Assembly (NCBI RefSeq): GCF_030269485.1
Contig: NZ_BSTL01000010.1
Span: 271,442-335,441, forward strand
Direction of reading: 5' to 3'
Source of the DNA: Actinoplanes sp. NBRC 103695
Lineage (GTDB): Bacteria; Actinomycetota; Actinomycetes; Mycobacteriales; Micromonosporaceae
Length of the DNA: 64,000 nt
How positions within the stretch are numbered: position 1 is the stretch's first letter; each line of letters opens with the position of its first letter. The translations under genes and the position numbers were made by a program. A model generated the notes under the pieces. The model was not told the origin of the DNA. It saw nothing but the letters and a program-made list of their open reading frames with translations, and ran no database searches. Shown here one piece after another: positions 11,430 to 22,000 of the stretch.

Positions 11430-14400
11430 CTACATGAACTTGTTCATCGAGTTCCAGGTCGAGCCGTCGCCGATGACGTCAGCCCGGTTCCGGTTCTGCC
11501 AGTTGCCGGCGCCGTCGCCGCGGTAGAGCAGGATCTGGCCGTTGGACTCCCGAGTCATCACGTCGGAGAAGCCGTCACCGTTGAAGTCGCCGGGTGACCA
11601 GATCGCGGTGTGGTTGAGCCAGCCATCCCCGATGTGGTCCGGTGCGTTGCCGTTCAGCCAGCCGTTGCTGCCGTCGCCGCGGTAGAGGAAGAGCTTGCCG
11701 GGGACCGGGTCGTTCGGTCCGGCCACCGCGAACAGATCGGGCTTGCCGTCGCCGCTGAAATCGCCCGCCGAGAACAGCCTCGCGTAGTGGGCGAAGGGCG
11801 CGTTGCCGGTGGACAGCTTGAGCGGGTCGTTGCCGTTGCGCCACAGGCCCGCGCCGTTACCGCGGTAGAGGTAGATGTGCCCGTCCTCGCGGCGGCTGAT
11901 GATGTCCGGGAACCCGTCCCGGTCGAAGTCCCCGGGCGTGGTTACGGCGGAGTGGTTGTGCCATCCGCTGCCGGCTGCGTCGGGGCTGCCGCCGTTGAGC
12001 CAGCCGCCCGCCCCGTTCCCCTTGAAGAGGAACAGGTTTCCGTTCGGCCAGCAGGCCAGCATGTCCTCGTTGCCGTCGCTGTCGAAGTCGCCGGGGCCGA
12101 CGATGAAGCGTTTGTCGGCGAACCCGGTGCCGACCGTGGCGGCGCCGCGGATGAACTGGCCGGCGCCGTTGCCCCGGTACATGAAGATCCGGCCGTCGCC
12201 GCCGTGCACGGCGAAGATGTCGGTCTTGTTGTCGCCGCTGAAGTCACGGATGTTCGGGTTCCCGGCGTCGTAGATGATCACCGAGGTGTAGGTGAGCACC
12301 TCCGCCACCTGGCCTTGGAGGAAGCCGATCGGCGGGTTGTTGGCCGAGCCGGACGCGCCGACCCGGAAGACGCCGGTGGCGTTCCAGGAGGGCAGCATGA
12401 CCGCGGTGGCCGCGTCCTTGCCATTGATGTGCAGGTCGAGGGTGCCGGTCGAGCGGGTGTAGCTCGCGCTGATGTGGGTCCAGACGCCGACGCGGGCGGT
12501 GCCGTTGCGGGCGATCGCGTTGACCCAGGTGGGCGAGTTGGTGTTGGCGGTCGACATGGAGAACCGCCAGCTGTCGGTCGCGTCGTCGATCCAGACCTTC
12601 ACGCCGGAGTAGTACGTCCCGTCCTGGGAGAACAGCGTGCCGCTGGTCCGGTCCAGCTTCACCCAGGCGCTCACCGAGAAGTCGTTGTTCGTGGCGAACG
12701 CCGGGCCCGCGGTGGTCAGCATGCCGGTGCTGCCGTCGAACCGCACGCTTCGGTCGAAGACGTCGCCCTCGGTCCAGGCGGCGCTGGCCGAGCCGGTGAG
12801 GTTCAGCATGCCGACCCGGTCTTTGGCGACCTTCTCGCCGGTGACCGCCCCGTCCTCGGCGTCCTTGAGGTTCCAGGCGTGGTTGGCGGTCAGCACCGTC
12901 TCGGGTGTCGCGTTGACGATGCCGTTGGCGGTGATCAGGCTCGCGGCGGCGCTGGCGCCGGCGCCGACCGCCCACAGGTCGGGGGAACCGTCACCATTGA
13001 TGTCACCGCTGTAGGGCGTGATGTCCTTGCCCGCGTTCCAGGAAACGGCAACGGTCCGCTGGGTGAAGGACATCACGCCGGTGACCGTGTCGAAGATGAC
13101 GTTGTCCCAGGCGTAGAGCTTTCCGCTGGACTTCTGCCAGAGGAAGATCGTGGTCCGGCCGTCGATCGGCGCGCTGGTCAGCGTCCAGGTGTTCCAGTCC
13201 AGCTGGCCGGTCGGCGTCCGCTGCTGGGACAGTGTTTGGATGGTCGGGTAATTACCGGTCGAGCCCTTGTTCGGGAAGTAGTTGAGGTAGCTGATGTCCG
13301 CGTTGCCGACGATGCCCAGCAGGTCGGGGTAGGCGCTGTCCGGCGAGTGGCCCGCGTTGATCAGCTGCACCGGGTCGAGCCCGTTCTGATCCAAGAAGGT
13401 GCCCGCGTTGATTTTTTCGTACGTGCCGCTGAGCTGGGCCTGGATGGGCGAGCCGTCGCCGTTTCCACGTAGGATCACCGCCTCACCGGCGTGGGTCCCA
13501 CTCGGGTAGTAGACGAACACGTCCTGCAACCCGGTGCCGGCGAACCGTCCGGGGACCACCTGGGCGCCATCGAAGTCGGACGGGTTCTCGGTCGCGAAGG
13601 CGCCGTTGCCGCGCGAGCCGAGGTTGACCGCGGCCGGCGCCAGTTTCCCGTTGCTCTCGCCGGCGGAGAACCACAGGCCGGGGGCCAGGTTGTACCGGCT
13701 GCCCGGCACCACCAGGTCGCTGAGCCCGTCGCCGTCGAAGTCGCCGTCGAACGCGCGCTCTGCAGGATCGGAGTTGAACTTGGCCGCCTTGCTGTCGCCG
13801 ATGTTTCCGCCGGCGGAGACGCTGGTCACGGTGAGGGTGTTCATGAACCGGCGCGGGGTGACGGCGATCTCCGCGCTGCCGTCGGTGGCCTTGACCTGAC
13901 CGTACGGCCCGCCGTTGAGCTGATAGAGGTAGCTGGCCGGAGCATCCCCGGTAAGCGGCTTGGCGATGTTGACCGTGACCGACTCGCCGATCTTCGTGCC
14001 GTCTCCGATCGGCGTGAGCACCGGAGGCCCGGGACGGGTCGGGTCGAACTTGAAGTTGCAGGTGACCGACCACGCGCTGGTCAGGTTCAGATCGGTGACC
14101 TGGACTTTCCAGGAGAACTGGGTGACCACCGGGTTGCTGGGATAACCGCTCGCGGCGCGCAGTTTGTCGACCTTGACGTTGATGGCGGCAGTGGTCTTGG
14201 ACCGGTAGGTGAGGCTCTGGTTGGAGGAGGCGACGATCACGCTCGGGTCGTTCGTCTTCCAGGCGCTGAAGATGACGCCGAGCGTGCTGCCGTTGCGGTC
14301 CGAGACCGGGGCGTACAGCGTCATCTCACCGTCGCCGACCACCGTCGGGCTGGCCGCGCTGCACGCGGTCGGCGGCGAGGTCGACAGGCCGGTGGGCGTG

Positions 14401-15881
14401 TCCGGCCGGTGGTTGTAGGTGATCTCGATGGTTGGGCTGGTCTCGAGAAACTCTTTCCAGCCGTTGTCCGAGTTCTCATCGTCGGCCACCAACGCGAACG
14501 TCTGCGTCGCCTTCTTCTGCGTGACGGCGGCACCGACCGCGTCCTTGATGTCGAAGGCGACGCCGCCGGCCGGGCAGCCCTCGTAGCCGTGCGCGACGTT
14601 CTTGCTGTCGATCACCGACCCGAGGCTCTGGTTCCGCCAGCTGGTCCAGGTCGCGTTGCGCGCTGTGAGGACGGTCGCCGGGGCGTGGAGATTGACCCGG
14701 CTGGGGTTGCAGGACCAGGCGCGCGTCTGGGTGATCTTCATGACCGCGGTGTGGATGGTCGCGCCGGTGAGCGTCGAGGTCGCGATCGGGAAGTTGATGA
14801 ACGTCCGCGACTTGATCTGGTTGCTCGGGTTGCCGACCTGCATCCGGCCCCGCGGGTCAGGCGTGTCCCGCCAGTAGTTGCTGTTCGGGAAGGTCTCCGG
14901 GAGGGTCGCCCACCCGTTGTTCTTGGCGCCGACCGCCGACCAGGTGAAGGCCGGGTCGATGTAGACCGGGTACTTGGTCTTCTTGTCGGCGAGCAGTTTC
15001 CGGTCCGGGGTCAGCTGAATCTTGCCGTTCGTCACCGCGGCCTTGACCGGTGCGATCTTCGCGCCGGATCCCGGCCCGCGGAAGCTGGACCTGGTCGGTG
15101 CCGGTCCGCTCTTCGTGGCCGGCCCGGTGGTGGAGTCCCACATCACCGGCGCGGGCGAGGTCAGCACGGTCGCCCCGGTCCGGTCGCTGCCGGTGATGTT
15201 GCCGGTGGTGTCGGCTGCGAGGGTCATGCCGGACAGCTGGGTCGGCATGGTGAGGTTCTCGAGGTCGGGGTTCTCCCCGGACTCCTCGTCGTGGACCACG
15301 AAGACCTCTGAGAAGCCACCAGTTATCCGTGCGGTCACACGCAGGTCGACGCCGGGCAGCACCTGCTTGTAGGTCGCGGTGTCACCGGTGATCTCCGGTG
15401 GGTTCAGCGACTGCGGCGGGACGATGCCCGCGGACAGCCCGGCGTGGGACATGGTGGCCATGGCGCCCTCGCCCCCGTTGGAGAGTTTCAGCGGGGTGCT
15501 GCTGGCCCGGGGCGACCAGGTGCCGTCCGCGTTCTGCGCGAGGTTCGGGTCAAGGGTCTGCCAGGATGAGCCGATCCGCGCGCGGGTGGGCACCGCGGTG
15601 CGGGTCAGCGTGAATGATCCGTCAGCGTTCGCGATCAGGGTGTCGGTCTCCGAGGCGGCCTCGGTCGCCTCCACCGCCTGCTTCGTGGTCCGGGCCCGCG
15701 CAGCAGCCTGGTCGGCGGTGAGGGTACGGGTGTCGGCGGCGGCCGGCCGGGAACCCAGCCCGCTCGGTGGTGGCTCCGGTGCGGCGGCGGCCGGTCCGCC
15801 GACCACCCCCAGCGTCGTCATGGTGGTCAGCAGTGTGGTGATTGCCACAGCCGGTTGGCCGCGGCGTCGTTTCCCCGTCAT
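11430..15881 (-). CDS. Giant secreted LamG / FG-GAP repeat protein
   Basis: A 1,483-residue exported protein. The N-terminus (M-T-G-K-R-R-R then a hydrophobic run ending A-A-A-A-P) is a good signal peptide, and AAGGCGG lies upstream of this ATG; an in-frame ATG at 15908 would extend it by nine residues. Residues about 290-480 resemble DNRLRE-type modules of wall-associated Rhs partners. The central part has FG-GAP/VCBS blades (for example D-G-D-F-D-G-D-G-L-S-D-L). About 1010-1210 is a LamG/concanavalin-like domain. The last 280 residues are at least five FG-GAP blades of the form G-D-F-N-G-D-G-F-S-D with L-Y-R-G-D-G-A-G. It diverges from the Rhs toxin across 173 bp, suggesting a shared control region and a role in surface adhesion or toxin display (inference). 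Confidence 0.85.
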   Translation of the reverse strand: MTGKRRRGQPAVAITTLLTTMTTLGVVGGPAAAAPEPPPSGLGSRPAAADTRTLTADQAAARARTTKQAVEATEAASETDTLIANADGSFTLTRTAVPTRARIGSSWQTLDPNLAQNADGTWSPRASSTPLKLSNGGEGAMATMSHAGLSAGIVPPQSLNPPEITGDTATYKQVLPGVDLRVTARITGGFSEVFVVHDEESGENPDLENLTMPTQLSGMTLAADTTGNITGSDRTGATVLTSPAPVMWDSTTGPATKSGPAPTRSSFRGPGSGAKIAPVKAAVTNGKIQLTPDRKLLADKKTKYPVYIDPAFTWSAVGAKNNGWATLPETFPNSNYWRDTPDPRGRMQVGNPSNQIKSRTFINFPIATSTLTGATIHTAVMKITQTRAWSCNPSRVNLHAPATVLTARNATWTSWRNQSLGSVIDSKNVAHGYEGCPAGGVAFDIKDAVGAAVTQKKATQTFALVADDENSDNGWKEFLETSPTIEITYNHRPDTPTGLSTSPPTACSAASPTVVGDGEMTLYAPVSDRNGSTLGVIFSAWKTNDPSVIVASSNQSLTYRSKTTAAINVKVDKLRAASGYPSNPVVTQFSWKVQVTDLNLTSAWSVTCNFKFDPTRPGPPVLTPIGDGTKIGESVTVNIAKPLTGDAPASYLYQLNGGPYGQVKATDGSAEIAVTPRRFMNTLTVTSVSAGGNIGDSKAAKFNSDPAERAFDGDFDGDGLSDLVVPGSRYNLAPGLWFSAGESNGKLAPAAVNLGSRGNGAFATENPSDFDGAQVVPGRFAGTGLQDVFVYYPSGTHAGEAVILRGNGDGSPIQAQLSGTYEKINAGTFLDQNGLDPVQLINAGHSPDSAYPDLLGIVGNADISYLNYFPNKGSTGNYPTIQTLSQQRTPTGQLDWNTWTLTSAPIDGRTTIFLWQKSSGKLYAWDNVIFDTVTGVMSFTQRTVAVSWNAGKDITPYSGDINGDGSPDLWAVGAGASAAASLITANGIVNATPETVLTANHAWNLKDAEDGAVTGEKVAKDRVGMLNLTGSASAAWTEGDVFDRSVRFDGSTGMLTTAGPAFATNNDFSVSAWVKLDRTSGTLFSQDGTYYSGVKVWIDDATDSWRFSMSTANTNSPTWVNAIARNGTARVGVWTHISASYTRSTGTLDLHINGKDAATAVMLPSWNATGVFRVGASGSANNPPIGFLQGQVAEVLTYTSVIIYDAGNPNIRDFSGDNKTDIFAVHGGDGRIFMYRGNGAGQFIRGAATVGTGFADKRFIVGPGDFDSDGNEDMLACWPNGNLFLFKGNGAGGWLNGGSPDAAGSGWHNHSAVTTPGDFDRDGFPDIISRREDGHIYLYRGNGAGLWRNGNDPLKLSTGNAPFAHYARLFSAGDFSGDGKPDLFAVAGPNDPVPGKLFLYRGDGSNGWLNGNAPDHIGDGWLNHTAIWSPGDFNGDGFSDVMTRESNGQILLYRGDGAGNWQNRNRADVIGDGSTWNSMNKFM

Positions 15882-16054
15882 AACGACCGCCTTCGAAGCG
15901 ACAAGCATCAGTGCATCGGCATCAAAACCTTAGGTGGTCGGGAGCTCACGGGGGAACCAATCGACGACCGTCTGTTGCCAGGACTGTGCTCGCTGTAAGG
16001 TCCTTTCCCAGAGCGTCAGGGACGCACAGTTGAATACGCGAACGGGGAAACACT

Positions 16055-19000
16055 GTGGACAGTCCGGATCGGATTGTGTCATCTCGCATGCGTCGGTTGT
16101 TCGCAGTGACAGCGGCCGTGACCTGCGCTCTGACGGTTTCGGTGAGTGCGCCGGCCTACGCGGAACCAGAACCGGCGCCGGCCTCGCCGAAGCCTTTCCC
16201 GGGCCGCTCGGTGACCGGTGTCACGTCGGTGCCGACCCGCTTCAAGGCACCGCCGAACGCTGCGGCCACCTCCTACCAGCCGACCGCGACCCGGATGCCG
16301 TCCGCGGCCGAGGCGACGCTCACCCTTGGCGGCTCGCGCGCCCGGTCGGCCGCGCTGCCGGTGTGGCTGGAGGGCGGCCGGGGCTCGGCCCGGGTGCGGG
16401 TGATCGGTGAGGCGCAGGCGCACCAGTCCGGTCTGCGCGGCCTGATGATGACGGTCGCGCCGGATGCGGCGGCCGCCGGCAAGGTGCGGGTCGGCGTCGA
16501 CTACAAGACCTTTGCCGAGGCGTACGGGGGTGACTACGGCGCCCGCCTCCGGCTCTTCCGGATGCCGGCCTGCGCGGCCACCACGCCCGAGGCGGCGGCA
16601 TGCCGCACGCGTACCCCTCTTGAATCGCGCAACGACCCACAGACCCGCACCGTCTCGGCCGAGGTGACCCTTGCCGAGCCCATGGTCCTCGCGGCCGCGG
16701 CGGGCACCGGCAGCGACAGCGGCACCTTCGCGGCCACCGACCTCAAGCCGTCCGGATCGTGGTCGGCCGGCAGCAACTCCGGCTCGTTCTCCTACAATGT
16801 GCCGGTCATCATCCCGCCGGCCGTGTCCGGCGTCGTGCCCAGCGTCGGCCTCTCCTACGACTCCGCCTCGGTGGACGGGCAGACCGCGTCCACCCAGTCG
16901 CAGGCGTCCTGGGCGGGTGACGGCTGGGGGACCCCGCGCTCGTACATCGAACAGACCTTCACCTCCTGCAAGGACAAGCCGGAGGGGGTGGAGTCGCCGA
17001 AGAAGACCAGCGACCTCTGTTACGCCGGGCCGGTCCTGACGATGTCGCTCAACGGCGCGGTCAGCACCCTTGTCTGGGACGCGGCCAAGAACGTGTGGAA
17101 GGCCGAGTCGGACGGCGGCGAGAAGATCACCCGGTCGGTGAACTTCGACAACGGCTCCGGCGCCAACGACAAGAACTACTGGCAGGTGACCACCCGCGAC
17201 GGCACCGTCTACCAGTTCGGGCGTAACCGGCTGCCTGGCTGGACCAGCCAGCGGCTGACCACCAACTCGGTAGACACCGTCCCGGTCTACTCCCCGCGGG
17301 CGACCGGCCCGTGTCACCAGGCGTCCGGATTCGACAACTCGTGGTGCACCATGGCCCGCCGGTGGAGCCTCGACTACGTCGAGGACGTCAGCGGCAGCGC
17401 CATGACCTACTACTACACGCAGGAGAAGAACAAGTACGGGCGGAACAACGGCTCGTCCGAGGACGAATACGTGCGGGACAGCTACCTCGACCGCATCGAG
17501 TACGGCTTCACCGGCGGCAACGTCTACGCGGTCGCGCCGAACCGGATCGTCTTCAAGGTCGACAACCGGTGCGCGTCGAGTTGTGGCGCGCTGAGCGACT
17601 CCACCAAGACGCAGTACCCGGACGTACCGTTCGACCTTTATTGCCCCAGCAGCACGAGCTCCAAGGACTGCAAGCAGAACTGGGGCCCGTCGTTCTTCTC
17701 GACCAAGCGGCTGTCATCCGTCGTCACGGAGCAGTACACCTCGGTCTCGCGGCGGCACGAGCCGGTCGACGCCTACGCCCTGACCCACACGATGCCGGCG
17801 ACCGGTGACGGCAAGCAGCCGACGCTGTGGCTGAGCCAGGTCGTCCGCACCGGATACAACCCGGTGGAGAAGGGAACCTTCATCCAGCTCCCGCCGATCA
17901 AGTTCGCCAGCAAGTCGCTGCCCAACCGGGTCGACACGCTCAGCGGCTGGCCGTCCTTCTACCGCCACCGGCTGGAGTCGATCACCACCGAGTCCGGTTC
18001 GGTGATCACCGCGTCGTACGAGCTGACGAAGCCCTGCGGATCGACCAAACCGGCGCCGGCGACCAACGGCACCTCCTGTTACCCGGTGAACTGGACACCG
18101 GAGGGGCGCGACGAGCCGATCGACGACTGGTTCAACAAGTACGCCGTCACCCTGGTCATCCAGACCGACCCGACCGGCGGTGCCGTGACCACCGCCACCT
18201 CCTACGAGTACGACGACCCAGGCTGGCGCTTCGACGACAACGAGCTGGTCAAGCCCAAGGAGCGCACCTACGGCCAGTTCCGCGGGTACGGAAAGGTGGT
18301 CACCCGCTCCGGGGACGGCTTCAGCGACCGGAAGACCCGGTCGGAGTCGACGTACTACCGCGGCCTGTCCCGCAACAACAACTCCACCGTCGTGAACGTC
18401 ACGGACACAGCCGGCGGCGTCCACGAGGACCGGGACGAGCTGGCCGGCGCGACGCTGGAGACGAGGTCGTTCAAGGGTGACGGCGGTGCCCTGGAGACCT
18501 CGAACATCTCCGTCTACTGGGTCTCCGCCCCCAGCGCCACCCGCGACCGGAACGCCTACAACCTCGAGGACCTCACGGCCAACCGGATCTCGGTTGCGCT
18601 TACCTACGACCGCCAGGCGCTACCCGGCGGAGGCTGGCGGACCACCCAGACCGACAACAGCTACGAGGACGATGTCTCGTCGTCGGCGTTCGGCCTGCTG
18701 AAGGCCGCGTACAAGCACACCGATCCGGTCGATCCGGCCTACGACCGGTGCACCGTCAACGCCTACGCCCCGGTCAACACCACCCGGAACCTGGTCGGCC
18801 TGACCAGCCAGTCGGAGACCTTCGCCAAGGCCTGCGGCGGCTTCGTGCGCGGCACCAAGCCGACCCGGCCGGCCGCCTTCAACACGCTGACGGCGCCGGC
18901 GTCGGTGAACCGCCCGGCCGAGGTGATCGACGCGACCCGGACGTTCTTCGACGACCACGCCTGGTCCACGGACTACCCGCAGGCCAGGGTGCCGGACCGG

Positions 19001-22000
19001 GGCATCGCGACGATGGTGCGCCGTGCCACCGGCTTCGCCGACGGCGCGTACACCTGGCAGACCACCACCCGGTCGAAGACCGACACGATCGGCCGCACCA
19101 CCGAGAACTACGACGCCAACGGCAGCCAGACCCTCACCACGTACGCGACCGACGAGAACGGCCTGCCGGTCGGGATGACCGTGCGGAACGCGCTCCAGCA
19201 GCGGATCACCACCACCACCGAGCCACGGCGCGGCAACCAGGTGAGCACGCTGGGCCGCAACGACGAGCTCACCCAGCAGGAGTACGACGCGCTCGGGCGT
19301 TCGACCGCGGTCTGGCTCAACTCCCGCGCCAAGACCCAGCCCGCGGACCGCACCTTCGCGTACGTGGTGTCGCAGACCGGTGCCTCTTCGACCACGACCA
19401 ACGTGATGAACGACAGCAAGAGCTATGTGCAGACGATCCAGCTGTACGACGCTCAGCTCCGGCCCCGGCAGACCCAGGCTCAGACGCCACAGGGTGGCCG
19501 GATGGTGACGGACACGTTCTACGACACCCACGGCTGGGTGAAGGCCACCTTCAACGGCTGGTGGGACTCGACCACGCTGCCGAGCACGGCCCGGATCATT
19601 ACCGTTCCGAATCTGCCGAAGGTCGTACCCAACCAGACCTTCACCACGTACGACGGGCTCGGCCGCCCCGTGATCGTGCAGCAGGCCGAGGACGGTGTCG
19701 CCGTCTCCGAGACGGTTACCGTGCACGGCGGCGACCGCACCACCGTCATCCCACCGGCGGGCGGCACCGTGACCAGCACGGTCACCGACCCGGTGGGCCG
19801 CACCACCAGCCTGGTGCAGTACAGCACCCGGCCGATGGTGACCCGCCCGGCCGACACGTTCACCGGGAACTTCACCGTCAGCGGCGGCACCACGACCACC
19901 ACCCGGTACGGGTACGACGTCCGCGGCAACCAGAACGAACTCACCGACGCGCTCGGCAACGATTGGACGGCGCGCTACGACCTGCTGGGCCGCATGGTCG
20001 GCCGGACCGACCCGGACGGCGGCGACACGTCCATGACGTACGACGAGAACGGCAACGTGCTCGCCACCACGGATGCTCGGCAGAAGACGATTTCCGCGAC
20101 GTACGACGCGCTGAACCGCAAGACGGCCGCTTACGCCTCGCCGTCGGACGCACAGACGGACGCCAACCGGATCGCGAGGTGGGTCTTCGACAACGCCGAC
20201 AACGCGGTGCCGAACATGCCGTTCGCCAAGGGCAAGCTCACCTCCAGCGCCGCCTACTGGGACGGGCGCGAGTACAAGACGCAGGTGAAGGGCTACAACG
20301 TCGCCGGTAAGCCGACCGGCGAGTCGATCACGATCCCGGATTCCGAGGGCGCGCTCGGCGGTACCTATGACTTCACCCATCAGTACACGCCGAACAACTT
20401 CCTGCCGCTGAAGGAGTTCTACCCGGCGAAAGGCGGCCTGCCCGCCGAGACCACGCTCGGTGCGTACGACGCCTTCGACCAGATTCAGCGGCTCGGCGGA
20501 AACAGTGGGTACACGGACAGAACTATTTATGATGCGTACGGTCGAATCAACTACGCGCAGTATGGCAACTCGACCAACTTCGCCGCGGTGGAGAACGACT
20601 ACGACGCGCACACCGGTCGGCTGGTCGAACGGACGGTGGCGCGCCAGCCGAACAAGGCGGAGATTGAGAAGCAGCAGTACCGGCACGACAAGGTGGGCAA
20701 CATCCTTGCCCAGACCACGACTCGGACGCTGTCCGGCAACGTGGCGGAGACCCAGTGCTACACCTACGACGAACTGCGCCGCCTGACCGAGGCCTGGACG
20801 GCGACCGACAACTGCGCGACGCAGCCGACCGCCGCCAACCGCAGCATGGTCGGCAACACGATCGGCGGCGGCAGCGCGTACTGGACGAGCTGGACGTTCG
20901 ACGAGGTCGGCAATCGCCAGGCGCAGATCGAGCGCAACCTGACCGGCGGCACGGACAACACCACCGACTATCGGTACGACGGCAACGGTAAGAGCCAGCC
21001 GCACACGTTGACCAGCACCACCAGCACCGCGCCGAATCCCGCCACCTCGTACGCCTACGACGCCTCGGGCAACATGACGAGCCGCAACGCAGGCCAGGGC
21101 GCGCAGACGCTGACCTGGAACGACGCAGGTCAGCTGACCAAGGTGAGCGGCCCGTCCGGCACGTCGACGAACATCTACGACGCCGACGGCAACCTGCTGC
21201 TGCAGAAGGATCCCGGCACCACCACCCTGTACCTGGGCGCCCAGCAGCACGTCCTGAACACGTCGACCAACGTGGTCACCGGCACCCGCTACTACGCCCT
21301 GCCCGGCGGCGCTGTCGCCGTCCGCAAAGGCACCGCCAACACCGACTTCAGCTTCGAGCTGAGCGACGGCCAAGGCACGCCTAACCTGTACCTGGACAAC
21401 ACCGGCCAGACACCGACCTGGCGCCAGTTCACCCCGTACGGCGGCCCACGCGGCACGGCCGGCGTCTACCCCGACAACCGTGCGTTCCTCAACAAGCCGG
21501 CCAGCTCGACCACCGGCTTCACCAGGCTGGGCGCCCGGGAGTACGACCCGGTGAACGGCCACTTCATCTCTCTGGACCCGTTGCAGGACAAGGCTTCGCC
21601 GCAGCAGTGGCAGGGCTACACGTACGCCAACAACAACCCGGTCACCTTCTCGGACCCGGCAGGCACCGACCCTGGCGGTGGCCAGTGCGCCGATGAAGGT
21701 CGCTGCTCGAAGGCTGCGCTGACGCAGAACGCAAAGAAGAGCGATTCCGGCCCGGCCGAGAAGAAGTCGATCGAACAGGTCGTGAAAGAAGGCGCCCGCT
21801 GCTCGGATGCCGAGGACAACTGCACCGGTCTGGACCCGGTCGGCAACTGGAAGAAGGGCCAGCGGTTCCACGAGCTTTCGCAGACCCAACAGGCCGAGGC
21901 ACTGCGTCGCTGGTACTGCACGAACAATGAAGAAGAGTGCGCCAAGATGCGCAAGGAGGAGTCGAAAGCGGCGACCGAGTTCTTCTACGAACTGTCCGGC

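Noticed and set aside
11610..15311. Two long plus-strand open frames (about 620 and 606 codons) opposite the LamG/FG-GAP gene
   Set aside because: They mirror a minus-strand gene with clear domains and a signal peptide; their translations are Val/Arg/Gly-rich with no recognisable motif. High GC produces such open shadows.
18620..21889. A 1,089-codon minus-strand open frame across the Rhs repeats
   Set aside because: Shadow of the Rhs gene; low-complexity Arg/Val/Gly content and no domain.
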